From Adiantum capillus-veneris (taxonomy: Eukaryota > Streptophyta > Polypodiopsida > Polypodiales > Pteridaceae), in NCBI GenBank assembly GCA_014529385.2, contig CM043968.1, positions 26,673,013 through 26,737,012 on the forward strand: DNA of 64,000 nucleotides. Reading direction: 5' to 3'. Shown here piece by piece: positions 10,915 to 21,223 of the stretch. The translations under genes were made by a program, and so were the position numbers. A model generated the notes under the pieces. That model ran no database searches and was not told where the DNA came from. It worked only from the letters and a program-made list of their open reading frames with translations. Every line of letters starts with the position of its first letter. Within the stretch, counting starts at the first letter, position 1.

Positions 10915-11505
10915 CTACCTTGACCCCTTGAGATTCAGAGCTACATGGATTGTCAGTGTGACAATGGCTTCTGAAAGAAATGATGTACATGTTACTTACA
11001 CTGAGCTCAAATGAAGTGCATGTTACATGAATGTTAGAGCTGTACAGATTGTCAGTTTGGCAATTGCTCTTATGGAATGTCCAAAAGTTTGGTTAGTGCT
11101 ATAGAAGTGAGTATTTCTTTCCAGTTTGTCAAGGATACAGTAATTGCTTCTATTAAAGGGTACATGTGTAACTGCATTCTTAAATTGTCGGTTTGGGTAT
11201 GCTCGAAAGTGTTACTGGATCCAACGTGTACTAAAAGACAGTGCCAAAATGCGTCGCTACCATTTTGTCATTGGAAAGTTAATGACTCAAAGCAATGGCA
11301 GAGTGCGAAGCTACCACTATGTCATTGGGACAGGGTTCACGCGCAGGCAATACATGTGTCGACGAGGTCTTGAATACACCAGGGTTGACAATGAGCATGT
11401 ATGTGTCGTACATGTGTCGACGAGGTGTTGAATACACCAGGGTTGACTGTGACCATGTACGACATAGGTGCAAACGAGGACGTTTGAGATTTCAAGAGGG
11501 GGGTA
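10915..11505 (+). other. A 3' untranslated region and polypurine tract
   Basis: Continuation of A after the B insertion. It ends with hairpin CAAACGAGGACGTTTG (11471-11486) and tract TTTCAAGAGGGGGGTA directly before the 3' LTR. No gene is seen. Confidence 0.82.
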
Positions 11506-12968
11506 TGTCACCAGCCAGTGGCAATTCCATTTTTGTTTATTTTCTCTTTCTTTGGGGAATTTCGTTTGTTTTACCTTTTGGAAACACCCTAACTGCCCTG
11601 CATTGCATAGCTAGTGTGGAACTGTTCAGAGAGAGTCCAGGCCTGAGGGCTAAAGAGCACTAAGGTTGGACAAGGACTATGGTTAGCCAAAGTGGGGTCA
11701 TTGGCCAGCCAAAGCGGAATCCTTTGCTACATAGGCTACATTTCAGTTCTGGGTGTGGCTGCAGTGTACAAAGAGGTTCAGATGACCTAGAAGAATGTAA
11801 TGGCAAAAACTCCTAAATTTTAGGGACTGCTGTTTTTGGATGGCAAAATGTCTTCGCGTCATTACGTGCAGTTTGACATGGGGATCATTGTGTTACTTTG
11901 TGGCCAATTCAACAAAGGTTGCAGGTGAGATATTTTTAGACCTGAGGGTTTAAAGCGGGAAAATGCACAAATGAGTGACACTTGGCACTCTGAGGCCAGT
12001 TTACTACTTAAAAAGAAGGCAAAAACGTGATTTTCAGCTGTGAGCTCATTTTTGAGTGCTGTCACAGGTGGGAGAGCTTCAATGGAGTGCTGGCTTACCC
12101 TCTATGTACAGTGAGGTGCAGGATGTCATGACCTGTAGACCTCTCAGTGCTCTCTCTCTCCCCTATTCTTTATGGTTATGCCCCTCTAGTGGGCTTTTCA
12201 TTTGACCAATGTACAATTATGTAGGTTCATGCGCGATTGCCGAGGCAAGAGCCTCTTGCACATGTACTGGATTAGCTAGCGGCTAATCCCTCGCAGGTGC
12301 AGGTGATTTGGAGAGGTGTCACTTGCGAAATCTCGTCCGATTCAAAGGGCAAGTAGCCCTATAGGTGCGGGAGCTCGAGGACTTGCTACGGATGCGACTG
12401 GCACGCGAAACGGAGCCCGAAACAGTGAATTACAGCCTGCTGTGTATTTTTGCAGGTTTAGGGTTTTGGCCCTAAACAGACCCTAATACCCCCAGGAGGT
12501 TCGGGGACGCAAGGGGACCGCTGTACAGGTGATCTGGCGCATTTTCGGGGCAGAAAACAGAGAATTCAGCGTGCTACAGATTCTCGTCAGGTTTTGCAAA
12601 GTGTTGGTATGCGTTGGGAAAGTCATCCAATGCGTGGGAATACTGACTGTGAAGGGTCCTAGTACAGTTATGTTGCCGAAATCGGGCCAGAACAGTTGAA
12701 ATTCAGCCAAGGTTGTGCGAGGCAGCTTGTAGGGAACCACAACTTTTATTCCCTCTTTTAAAGAATAAAGAAATACCGAAAGGGGCGCCTATTTAGGGGC
12801 CAATCTAGTGTCTGACTCGCATACAGATGCATTCTAGCATCTGTATCCCATTCCCCTCTCTTGTGACATTATAGCACAGGTAGAATAGACGACTAATAGT
12901 CGGTGAAAGCTAAATCAAGGTTTGAAGTAAAGTCTACCGCCCTTTTTGAAGTTAACAAGCCGGTTACA
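11506..12968 (+). repeat. 3' LTR of element A
   Basis: Begins TGTCACCAGCCAG, ends AAGCCGGTTACA, followed by TSD ctttg. Shared AATAAAGAAATACCG motif at 12764-12789. About 17 bp near 11589 present in the 5' LTR are missing. Confidence 0.9.
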
Positions 12969-13324
12969 CTTTGCACCTTCTCCAGGAAGCATGCCAAAGA
13001 ATGAGCCCTAGCCTCATATTTAAAGGCCCTTGGCCCCAAAAGCAGTTTACAACGGAATTCCCTACAGCAGTCACGCAAAACGCGGAAATCCGTACAGCTT
13101 GCCACGTATCATGTCAGCGCAGTTTTCGAAAACTGCCACGTCATTAGCTGTAGGTCTTGCTCTATTTTAATCTTTATGTCACTTGGGGCTCATCGAACGG
13201 GGTCCCATAAGTTGGTAGGACTTCTTCTTTTGTTACTTGTTCTTCTTAGGGTTTAGGCCCCTTGGCCGGCATTTGCAAGTTGGCTCCATTCTTTAAGGCA
13301 TTGACACATCAGCAGTTTGTGACA

Positions 13325-14237
13325 TCTCCCCTTCTTGAAAGAGAGTAATTGTCCGCGATTACAACATATTTGCAAAACAACTCAAGCTAGCTAAAAAATT
13401 TCGGAGGGTCATTCCGAGGGACATTCCGAGGGACAATCAGTTTGCTCTTTTTGTTAAGGAGTTAGCTTCTCCTTTCGGCTCTTTTGATGAAGGAGTTAGC
13501 TTCTCCTTTCGTCCAGATCGAAACTCTTGATATTACGGCGTAGTAAAGTTGGCCATCACACCCAGACTGTACCGATCTTCCACAAGCGTCTTGATGCACT
13601 AAAATTACATACCCAGGCAATCTCATCCAATTAGGAATATTCAGTGGTTGACACATCACAATGCAACACAAATGCTCACATATGCATGTTACAAGACATA
13701 GAAACATAAAGCCGCTGATGAACACTCCCCCCGCAAATAACCATCCAGGTTCGGGCCATGAGCTGTTCAATGACTCCCTCATCACTCCTCCCGCAAATAA
13801 CGTAAAAAGGTCCGGGCCATGAGATATAGAGGCCTTTTAACAACCAAACGTCCCCCAGACCGCAACCTCCATCGTTTGGAGGTGTTGAGAGTAACCACTA
13901 CTCAGACTTCTTAATACTCCCCCCGTAAATAACCATGCAGGTCCGGGCCATGAGTAACAACACTTTTCAATCATTCGATACTCCCCCCACAAATAACCAC
14001 AAGGGTCCGGGCCATGAGTATGAACAAGCATTCTCAAACATCATTTCTCACCCTCCACCCGAGAGTAAAATCATCAATCATTGAAACCAATATTAAAACT
14101 AGAGTCAAACATTTCAAATCGGCACCAAGATAGGTTTAAAACAGAAACCATCCATTTCAAACAAATTTCAAACAAAGTTTCAAACAATACTTTCTCAAAC
14201 AAAGTTCAAAAGTCTAACTATTAAAGGACTAGAGAGT
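13325..14237 (-). other. D polypurine tract and 3' untranslated region with four long repeats
   Basis: The tract AAGAAGGGGAGA (minus) abuts LTR D1, with the stem-loop GTAATCGCGGACAATTAC beside it. Between about 13726 and 14020 lie four copies of a unit containing CCCGCAAATAACC then GGTCCGGGCCATGAG, spaced irregularly. On the minus strand each carries a G-rich run such as GGGGGGAG. No gene is seen. Confidence 0.75.
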
Positions 14238-15842
14238 TCATTCAAGGTTTTGTTCGGACACCCGAACTTTGAGGACGACTGGGTTACCCTTCTGCATCAC
14301 GGTGATGGTTCGGTTCCGAACCTGGAGAGTCGCATCATTCTTGTCATGCCAAGGCATGCCTAATAGAACGTCACAATTGCCCAATTTCATGATGTGGAAA
14401 TCAACTTTTCCATGATAATCTTGAATAGTCACTGGAAGAGCACCAATGAGCGGTACCACTTTTTGAGTTTGCCCCGTGGCTAGCTCAGCTTCAATTTCTC
14501 CACCCTCTGCATCATAATCATGGGTGAAGTTCTCCATAGCTCTAGGGCCAAAGAAAATAAGGGCTTTAAAGCCATTGGCTTTGCCATATGCTCGACACAA
14601 TTCATTTGTACTTTCAAGGCGTATGCCATAGTTGCCAGGTACTAATCCAATAGCCGGTTTAGCTCGTTTGGTTGGAGATGGTCCTGGGTTTCTGTCGACC
14701 GTCGACGCGGGAGTCGGCTCCGCGGGTCTGTCAGTGCGTTGGGGACAACCAAAATAGTTATGTCCAGTTTGAAAGCATCCAAAACATCGGCCTTGTTGTA
14801 CTAAGGTGTCTCGTTGTTGAGGTGTCAAACGAGGCCTTTGTGGTTGACTTTCACGAGACTCTCGAGAATTTGATCTTTGTTGGCAAGAGTTGTGGTTAGT
14901 GGTTGGAGATTCTTCTGTGGTAAACTCTAGCTTTTCCTTCATCAGTGTGTCCTGTAGCATGGTCCATAAGTTCTGTGTGGTGGAGACATGCTTGGATAGA
15001 CAATATTTTTGCAATGGTGATGGTAGTCCAATGGTGTATCGCTCGCATTGGGCCTCCAAGGGAACATATCTAAAGAAGGACACGGGGAGGTGCATATCGA
15101 GAAACCTTTGGTTATATTTGTCCATGGTTTCGGTGGCAAGCATTTTCAAGTTGCCCCACTCTGCCAAAATCCGGACTTCAAACATAGAAGTCACGTAACT
15201 ACGTGCAAAAATTGTCTTGAAAGCTTGCCAGGTCCTTGCAGCATGCGGTTGTGTCGCGATTGAATTCCACCATTGCATAGCATTATCTTTAAGAAATCTC
15301 GCTGCTCAAGAAATCTTGGATTCTTCTATATAGTTCCCTAAAGCATAGATGTTGTCGAATTGCTGTAGAAACTGCAATGCTTTCTTGCGATCTTTCACCC
15401 CGGAAAAAGTGAAAAATTTGATTGTCGTGCCGCCATCTTTGAAATCTTTGGGTTGGCTAGGCGCATATCCTGGGTATGGACAATAAGGGTATTCATACGG
15501 GCTCCAACCATTGTAGCCTAGTGGCGGTGGTGGTGGTGGAGGTGGGGGCGATGGTGGTGGCAAAGGCAGAAGCACTAGACAAGGGTCAGATGGTTGCACC
15601 ATATTCCTGAAAACTCCCCCGATCGGAACAGACGGCTGTGAAGGTTGCCGGTTGGAAGCTCTCGTACTTTCTGATGCCGGAGGAGGAGGTACCACCTGGG
15701 GCATCAAAGGGGGTAACATATAGTTCAAAAATTGTTGAAAACTTTGCAGCATCGGAAGATTCTGCTGAGGATTCCGTGAGAGAATGTCGTGAAGTTCATT
15801 GAGCAGAAACTGCAAATATTCTGCTAAATCCATGAATTTCAA
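14238..15842 (-). pseudogene. Gag-protease polyprotein of D (first unit), decayed
   Basis: Two open stretches, 15842-15306 and 15278-14238, are one reading frame broken by a stop where the second D copy has an arginine codon (SKISRAA). The N-terminal part holds a Pro-rich linker. The second part has the capsid motif MQWWNSIATQP, a zinc knuckle C-x2-C-x4-H-x4-C at its residues 165, 168, 173 and 178, and a retropepsin-like domain (VVPLIGALPV, CDVLLGMPWHD). The expected active site DxGA reads FFGPRA at residues 242-247, so the catalytic Asp is lost. The frame ends there: no RT or integrase follows. Confidence 0.82.
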
Positions 15843-16049
15843 GTCTTGGGTTTTTTATGGCTTATGCCCTGTAAGAAAGAGCGATAAAGACAAGAGCGCG
15901 CCCGATGCGCGATGAAGTAATGGTGGGAGTGGCTGATAAGTCTAGGGTCGTTGCCGAAGATACCTCAAATAAAATTCCAATAGCTGTGTCTGCTCTTTTG
16001 TAGGACTGGTATGCTTTCAAAAAAGCACACGCTTGATGCGCTGATACCA
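15843..16049 (-). promoter_or_regulatory. D leader and initiator-Met primer site
   Basis: Minus TGGTATCAGCGC at 16038-16049 matches the complement of the initiator-Met tRNA 3' end (TGGTATCAGAGC) with one change. Upstream is about 190 bp of leader. Confidence 0.75.
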
Positions 16050-16243
16050 GTCTTGTGTGTGTGTGTGGGTCCTGCTTTATTTTAATTCTTTATGTCACTT
16101 GGGGCCCCATCGGACGAGGCCCCCATAAGTTGGTAGGACTTCTTCTTCTGTTACTTGTTCTTCTTAGGGTTTAGGCTCCCTTGGCTGCCTTTTGTAAGTT
16201 GGCTCCATTCTTCAGGGCTTTGACATGTCAGCAGTTTGTGACA
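16050..16243 (-). repeat. Truncated LTR D2 shared by two gag units
   Basis: Only the right third of a C-type LTR remains, ending GTTTGTGACA. The deletion runs from the primer site (GATACCA) straight to CAGTCTTGTGTGTG, removing the LTR start with the regulatory and AATAAA region. It serves as 5' LTR of the left unit and 3' LTR of the right unit. Confidence 0.78.
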
Positions 16244-17088
16244 TCTCCCCTTCTTGACAGAGAGTAATCGTCCGTGATTGCAGCATATCTGCAAAACAAC
16301 TCAAGTTAGCTCAAAAATTTCCTAGGGACAATCAATTTGCTCTTTTTGTTAAGGAGTTAGCTTCTCCTTTCGTCGAGATCGGAACTCTTGATATTTTGGC
16401 GTAGTAAAATTAGCCATCACACCCAGACTGTACTGATCTTCCACGGGTGTCTTGATGCACTAAAATTACATACCCAGGCAATCTCATCCAATTAGGAATA
16501 TTCAGTGGTTGACACATCACAATGCAACACAAATGCTCACATATGCATGTTACAAGACATAGAAACATAAAGCCGCTGATGAACACTCCCCCCGCAAATA
16601 ACCATCCAGGTTCGGGCCATGAGCTGTTCAATGACTCCCTCATCACTCCTCCCGCAAATAACCTAAAAAGGTCCGGGCCATGAGATATAGAGGCCTTTTA
16701 CAACCAAGCGCCTCTCAGACCCCAGCCTGCGTCGTTTGGAGGTGCTGAGAGTAACCACTGCTCAGACTTCTTAATACTCTCCCCGTAAATAACCATGCAC
16801 GTCCGGGCCATGAGTAACAACACTTTTCAATCATTCAATACTCCCCCTGCAAATAACCACAAGGGTCTGGGCCATGAGTATGAACAAGCATTCTCAAACA
16901 TCATTTCTCACCCTCCACGCGGGAGTAAAATAACCAATCATTGAAACCAGTATTAAAACCAGAGTCAAACATTTCAAATCGGCACCAAGACAGGTTCAAA
17001 ACAGATACCATCCATTTCAAACAAAGTTTCAAACAATACTTTCTTAAACAAAGTTCAAAAGTATCTAACTATAAAACAACTAGAGAGT
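16244..17088 (-). other. Second D unit: polypurine tract and repeated 3' untranslated region
   Basis: A near copy of 13325-14237, again with four CCGCAAATAACC / GTCCGGGCCATGAG repeats (about 16585-16883) and the tract AAGAAGGGGAGA by the LTR. No gene is seen. Confidence 0.75.
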
Positions 17089-18211
17089 TCATTCAGGGTT
17101 TTGTTTGGACAATCGAACTTTGAGGACGATTGGCTTGCCCTTTTGCATCACATTGATGGTTCGGTTCCGAACCTGGAGAGTCGCATCATTCTTGTCATGC
17201 CAAGGCATGCCTAATAGAACGTCACAATTGCCCAACTTCATAATGTGGAAATCGGCTTTTCCATGATAATCTTGGATAGTCACTAGAAGAGCACCAATGA
17301 GTGGTACCACTTTCTGAGTTTGCCCTGTGGCTAGCTCAGCTTCAATTTCTCCACCCTCTGCATCATAATCAAAGTCCATCTGCTTTAAGAATTGTGGATG
17401 GATGAAGTTCTCTGTAGCTCGCATTGGGTCTCCAAGGGAACAGATCTAAAGGAAGACACCGGAAGGTACACGTTGAGAACTTTTGGTTATATTCGTCCAT
17501 GGGTTTGGTGGCAAGCATTTTCAAGTTGCCCCACTCTGCCAAAATCGGTACTTCAAACATAGAAGTCAAAAGTAACTATGTGCAAAAACTGTCTTGAAAG
17601 CTTGCCAGGTCCTTGGAGCATGCGGTTGTGTCGCGATTGAACTCCACCATTGCATAGCATTATCTTTAAGAAATCCCGCTGCTCGAGAAATCTTGGATTC
17701 GTATGTATAGTTCCCTAAAGCATAGATGTTGTCGAATTGTTGTAGGAACTGCAATGCTGTCTTGCGATCTTTCACCCCGGTAAAAGTGAAAAATTTGATT
17801 GTCGTGCCGCCATTTTTGGAATCTTTGGGTTGGTTAAGGCGCATATCCCGGGTATGGATAATAAGGGTATCCATATGGGCTCCAATCATTATAGCTTGGT
17901 GGCGGTGGTGGTGGAGGCAATTGCGGTGGCAAAGGCGGTTATATTGGATCAGGGTCAGATGGCTGCACCATATTCATGAAAACTCCCCCGATCGGAACAG
18001 ACGACTGAGAAGGTTGCCGGTTGGAAGCTCTCGTCCTTTCTGATGCCGGAGGAGGAGGTACCACTTGGGGATTCAGAGGGGGTAACATGTAGTTCAAAAA
18101 TTGTTGAAAACTTTGTAGCATCAAAAGATTCTGTTGAGGATGCTGCGAAAGAATGTCGTGAAGTTCACTGAGCAGAAACTGCAAATATTCTGCTGAATCC
18201 ATGAATTCCAA
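17089..18211 (-). pseudogene. Gag-protease of D (second unit), internally deleted
   Basis: It matches 14238-15842 but lacks about half a kilobase: after capsid sequence near PLEAQC the frame jumps to ATENFIHPQFLKQMDFDYD of the protease, so the zinc knuckle and protease active site are gone. Frame breaks occur near 17369-17570 and 17890-17940. It keeps an Arg codon where the first unit has a stop, and keeps HPQFLKQMDF, which the first unit lacks. The two units thus descend separately from a fuller ancestor. Confidence 0.8.
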
Positions 18212-18419
18212 GTCTTGGGTTCTTTATGGCTTATGCCCTGTAAGACACAACGATGAAGACGGGAGCGCGCTCGATGCGCGATGAAGTAAGGGTGGGAGTT
18301 GCTAATAAGTCCGGGGTCGGTTGCCGTAGATACCTCAAATAAAATTCCAATAGCTCTGTCTGCTCTTTTGTAGGACCGATATGCTTCAGAAAAGCACACG
18401 CCTGATGCTCTGATACCAC
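18212..18419 (-). promoter_or_regulatory. Leader and primer site of second D unit
   Basis: Minus TGGTATCAGAGC at 18407-18418 is the exact plant initiator-Met tRNA complement. A single base separates it from the LTR end. Confidence 0.82.
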
Positions 18420-19041
18420 TGTCACAAACCACTGTCACAAGATGCGCACCACATGCCAATAGAAAAGAACAGACAAAACAGACGTTTAGCACTTCAATAA
18501 AAACAGAACTGAGAGAGAGACGACTCACGACACGGAGTGGCGGAATTCCACCCCAGAGAGTATTGGCCCCAGACCTTGGTGCCCCTTTTGGTATTTCTTT
18601 ATATTGCATCAACACAGTACAAGCCGGTACTCCAGACTTTGCACCTTCTGCAGGAAGCATGCCAAAGAATGAGCCCTAGCCTCATATTTAAAGGCCCTTG
18701 GCCCCAATAGTAGTGTACAGTAAAAAGCCTTCAAACTCAAAAGCATTTGGTGCAAAAGCAATGCCAAAAAGCTGCCAGCGTAAATCACGGAATTTTCGTA
18801 TAGCAGTCAGCGCAAAACGCGAAAATCCGTACAGCCTGCCACGTCATCATATCTGCGCAATTATCAAAATTTCCGTACAACTGCCACATCATCAGTTGCT
18901 ACGCCAGTCTTCTGTGTGTGGGTCTTGCTTTATTTTGATCCTTTATGTCACTTGGGGCCCATCGGACGGGGTCCCCATAAGTTGGTAGGACTTCTTCTTG
19001 TGTTACTTGTTCTTCTTAGGGTTTAGGCCCCTCGGCCGGCA
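18420..19041 (-). repeat. LTR D3 with duplicated terminus
   Basis: C-type LTR. Its left end is doubled: TGTCACAAACCAC (18420-18432) is followed by TGTCACAAGATG. It is cut on the right within CTCGGCCGGCA, where 25S rRNA sequence begins; the usual GTTTGTGACA end is missing. Confidence 0.8.
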
Positions 19042-19219
19042 CTCTGGGCCTCGCACTCGCCCCGATGGCCGGGTATAGGTCGCGCGCTTAAGCGCCATCC
19101 ATTTTCGGGGCTAGTTGATTCGGCAGGTGAGTGTTACACACTCCTTAGCGGATTTTGACTTCCATGACCTCCGTCCTGTTGTCTTAACTAATCAACACCC
19201 TTTGTGGAATCTAGGCTAA
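19042..19219 (-). rRNA. 25S rRNA fragment captured in the LTR array (copy 1)
   Basis: On the minus strand this is sense plant 25S rRNA, recognisable by AAAGGGTGTTG, GTCATGGAAGTC, ATCCGCTAAGGAGTGTGTAA, CACCTGCCGAATCAACTAGC, AAAATGGATGGCGCT and CGACCTATACCCGGCC. About 178 bp of a ~3.4-kb rRNA is present, joined on one side to a truncated LTR and on the other to the element leader (shared GCTAA at the join). It carries several changes from the conserved sequence, such as a lost T in GTGAGTGTTACAC, so it is a non-functional copy. Confidence 0.88.
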
Positions 19220-19334
19220 TAAGTTCGGGGTCTGTGGCCAAAGATACCTCAAATAAAATTCCAATAGCTCTGTCTGCTATTTTGTGGGACCGGTCTGCTT
19301 TCAGAAAAGCACACGCCTGATGCTCTGATACCAC
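19220..19334 (-). promoter_or_regulatory. Short leader and initiator-Met primer site, rRNA unit 1
   Basis: Same leader as the gag units (CCAAAGATACCTCAAATAAA) with minus TGGTATCAGAGC at 19322-19333, one base from the next LTR. Confidence 0.8.
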
Positions 19335-19918
19335 TGTCACAAGACGGGCACCACGTGCCAATAGAAAAGAACAGACTGAATAGACTTTTAGCACTTTAAT
19401 AAAAACAGAACTCTGAGAGAGAGACGACACGCGACATGGAGTGGCGGAATTCCACCCCAGAGAGTATTGGCCCCAAACCTTGGCGCCCCTTTCGGTATTT
19501 CTTTATATTGCATCAACACAGTACAAGCCGGTACTCTAGACTTTGCACCTTCTCTAGGAAGCATGCCAAAGAATGAGCCCTAGCCTCATATTTAAAGGCC
19601 CTTGGCCCCAAAAGCAGTTTACAGTAAAAAACCTTCAAACTCAAAAGCTGCCAGCGTAAATCAAGGAACCGTACAGCAGTCAGCGCAAAACGTGGAAATC
19701 CGTACTGCTTGCCATGTCATCATGTCAGCGCAAGTATCATAATTTTCGTACAATTGCTATGTCATCAGCTGCTATGCCAGTCTTCTGTGTGTGTGTGGGT
19801 CATGCTTTATTTTGATCCTTTATGTCACTTGGGGCCCCATCAGACGGGGTCCCCATAAGTTGGTAGGACTTCTTCTTGTGTTACTTGTTCTTCTTAGGAT
19901 TTAGGCCCCTCGGCCCGC
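19335..19918 (-). repeat. LTR D4
   Basis: C-type LTR starting TGTCACAAGACGGG, cut on the right at the same point as D3, where the second 25S fragment begins. Confidence 0.82.
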
Positions 19919-20098
19919 ACTCTGGGCCTCGCACTCGCCCCGATGGCTGTGTATATGTCGCACGCTTCAGCGCCATCCATTTTTGGGGCTAGTTGATTCG
20001 GCAGGTGAGTTGTTACACACTCCATAGCGGATTTCGACTTCCATGACCACCGTCCTGCTGTCTTAATCAATCAACACCCTTTGTGGGATCTAGGCTAA
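19919..20098 (-). rRNA. 25S rRNA fragment captured in the LTR array (copy 2)
   Basis: The same 25S interval and the same two junctions as copy 1, but with its own differences (for example it keeps GTGAGTTGTTACAC and GACCACCGTCCTGCTG). Identical junctions show the two are products of amplification, not separate captures. Minus strand is rRNA-sense, the transcribed sense of the element. Confidence 0.88.
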
Positions 20099-20874
20099 TA
20101 AGTCCGGGGTTGGTGGCCGAAGACACCTCAAATAAAATTCCAATAGCTCTGTCTGCTCTTATGTAGGACCCGTATGCTTTCAGTAAAAGCACACGCCTAA
20201 TACTCTGATACCACTGTCACAAGACGGGCACCACGTGCCAATAGAAAAGAACAGTCTGAACAGACTTTTAGCACTTCAATAAAAACAGAGCTGAGAGAGA
20301 GAGACGACACGTGACATGGAGTGGCGGAATTCCACCCCAGAGAGTATTGGCCCCAAACCTTGGCGCCCCTTTTGGTATTTCTTTATATTGCATCAACACA
20401 GTACAAGCCGGTACTCCAGACTTTGCACCTTCTCCAAGAAGCATGCCAAAGAATGAGCCCTAGCCTCATATTTAAAGGCCCTTGGCCCCAAAAGCAGTTT
20501 ACAGTAAAAAGCCTTCAAACTCAAAAGCATCTGGTGCAAAAGCAATGCCAAAAAGCTGTAAGCGTAAATCACGGAATTTTCGTACAGTAGTCAACGCAAA
20601 ACGCTGAAATCCGTACAGCCTACCACGTCATCATGTCAACGCAATTATCAGAATTTTCGTACAGCTGCCACGTCATCAACTGCTACGCCAGTTTTCTGTG
20701 TGTGTGTGGGTCCTGCTTTATTTTAATCCTTTATGTCACTTGGGGCTCCATCGGATGGGGTCCCCATAAGTTGGTAGGACTTCTTCTTGTGTTACTTGTT
20801 CTTCTTAGGGTTTAGGCGGCTTCTCTAAGTGGGCTCCATTCTTCAGGGCTTTGACACGTCAGCAGTTTGTGACA
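20099..20874 (-). repeat. Leader, primer site and full LTR D5 (5' end of array)
   Basis: Leader 20099-20214 carries minus TGGTATCAGAGT at 20202-20213. LTR D5 (20215-20874, 660 bp) is the complete C-type example: TGTCACAAGACGGG to GTTTGTGACA. It has a TATA-like TTTAAATATGAG (minus strand) near 20475, the shared AATACCG motif near 20362, three ACGT-core repeats (20630-20690, 20855) and GGCACGTGGTGCC near 20229. TSD caaga follows. Confidence 0.88.
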
Positions 20875-20879
20875 CAAGA

Positions 20880-21223
20880 CCTCAGAGATGCCCGATTAAC
20901 TAATCCATATTGCAATCATGTCTATAGAGATTTATGAGACCGAAATGCTGCAGTCATTTCGTCTATCAGTTCCTGCACTCAAACAAATCAAATACAAATC
21001 AATCAGTATCATTTTCATTATTGAGAATTCCAGTTCCCAAAGTCATACAACAAAATATTGTCAGCTTAACAGTATCCCTGAAACCCAAAGGGACATCAAT
21101 GACTTTATATCAAATCAAGGTATCGGGGCAATTTGTCGACAAAGGAGTGGAGTGACTCCCCTCTTGTGCATACCCACTGCACTAGATTCGCCCATGTTGA
21201 AATCGGGGTTCTATCGGAGTAGA
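20880..21223 (-). other. E 3' untranslated region, continued
   Basis: Continues E after the D array. I see no open frame of note and no RNA gene. Confidence 0.6.

Larger units (their letters stand above)
2264..12968 (+). mobile_element. Element A: non-autonomous gypsy element, plus strand, TSD ctttg
   Basis: A has a 5' LTR (2264-3718), primer site, gag remnant, captured LTR fragment, integrase C-terminal/chromodomain remnant, 3' untranslated region with polypurine tract (10915-11505) and 3' LTR (11506-12968). It is flanked by TSD ctttg. Protease, RT, RNase H and most of integrase are missing. B, which has the same deletion layout, is inserted at 5551/10915. The LTRs belong to the same family as those of M, which may have supplied enzymes in trans; that is inference. 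Confidence 0.88.
2051..13324 (-). repeat. LTR D1 (C-type, 3' LTR of array), split by element A
   Basis: Pieces 2051-2263 and 12974-13324 make one C-type LTR of about 565 bp; the intervening sequence is element A. The join restores the block found intact at 20385-20430 (GTACTCCAGACTTTGCACC). The duplicated ctttg at 2259-2263 and 12969-12973 proves the insertion. The right end GTTTGTGACA is followed by a polypurine tract. Confidence 0.87.
2051..20874 (-). mobile_element. Element D: tandem five-LTR gypsy array with one outer TSD
   Basis: The array runs LTR, gag-pro unit, truncated LTR, gag-pro unit, LTR, rRNA unit, LTR, rRNA unit, LTR, all in minus orientation. The outermost LTR ends (TGTCACAAG at 2051 and GTTTGTGACA at 20874) are flanked by the same five bases, caaga, at 2046-2050 and 20875-20879, so the whole array occupies one insertion site in E. 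Internal LTRs have primer sites on their left matching the 3' end of initiator-Met tRNA. No RT, RNase H or integrase is present, so the family is non-autonomous. Confidence 0.85.

Noticed and set aside
2200-13000. A true chromosomal inversion explaining the mirrored A/B layout
   Set aside because: The gcaac TSD around B and ctttg around A show two independent insertions in opposite orientation.
13726-14020. CRISPR-like look of the four CCGCAAATAACC repeats
   Set aside because: Spacing is irregular, the repeats are imperfect, the setting is a plant retrotransposon 3' untranslated region, and no cas genes are present.
19042-20098. A functional rRNA gene
   Set aside because: Only about 180 bp of 25S rRNA is present, with private changes, sandwiched between LTR pieces.
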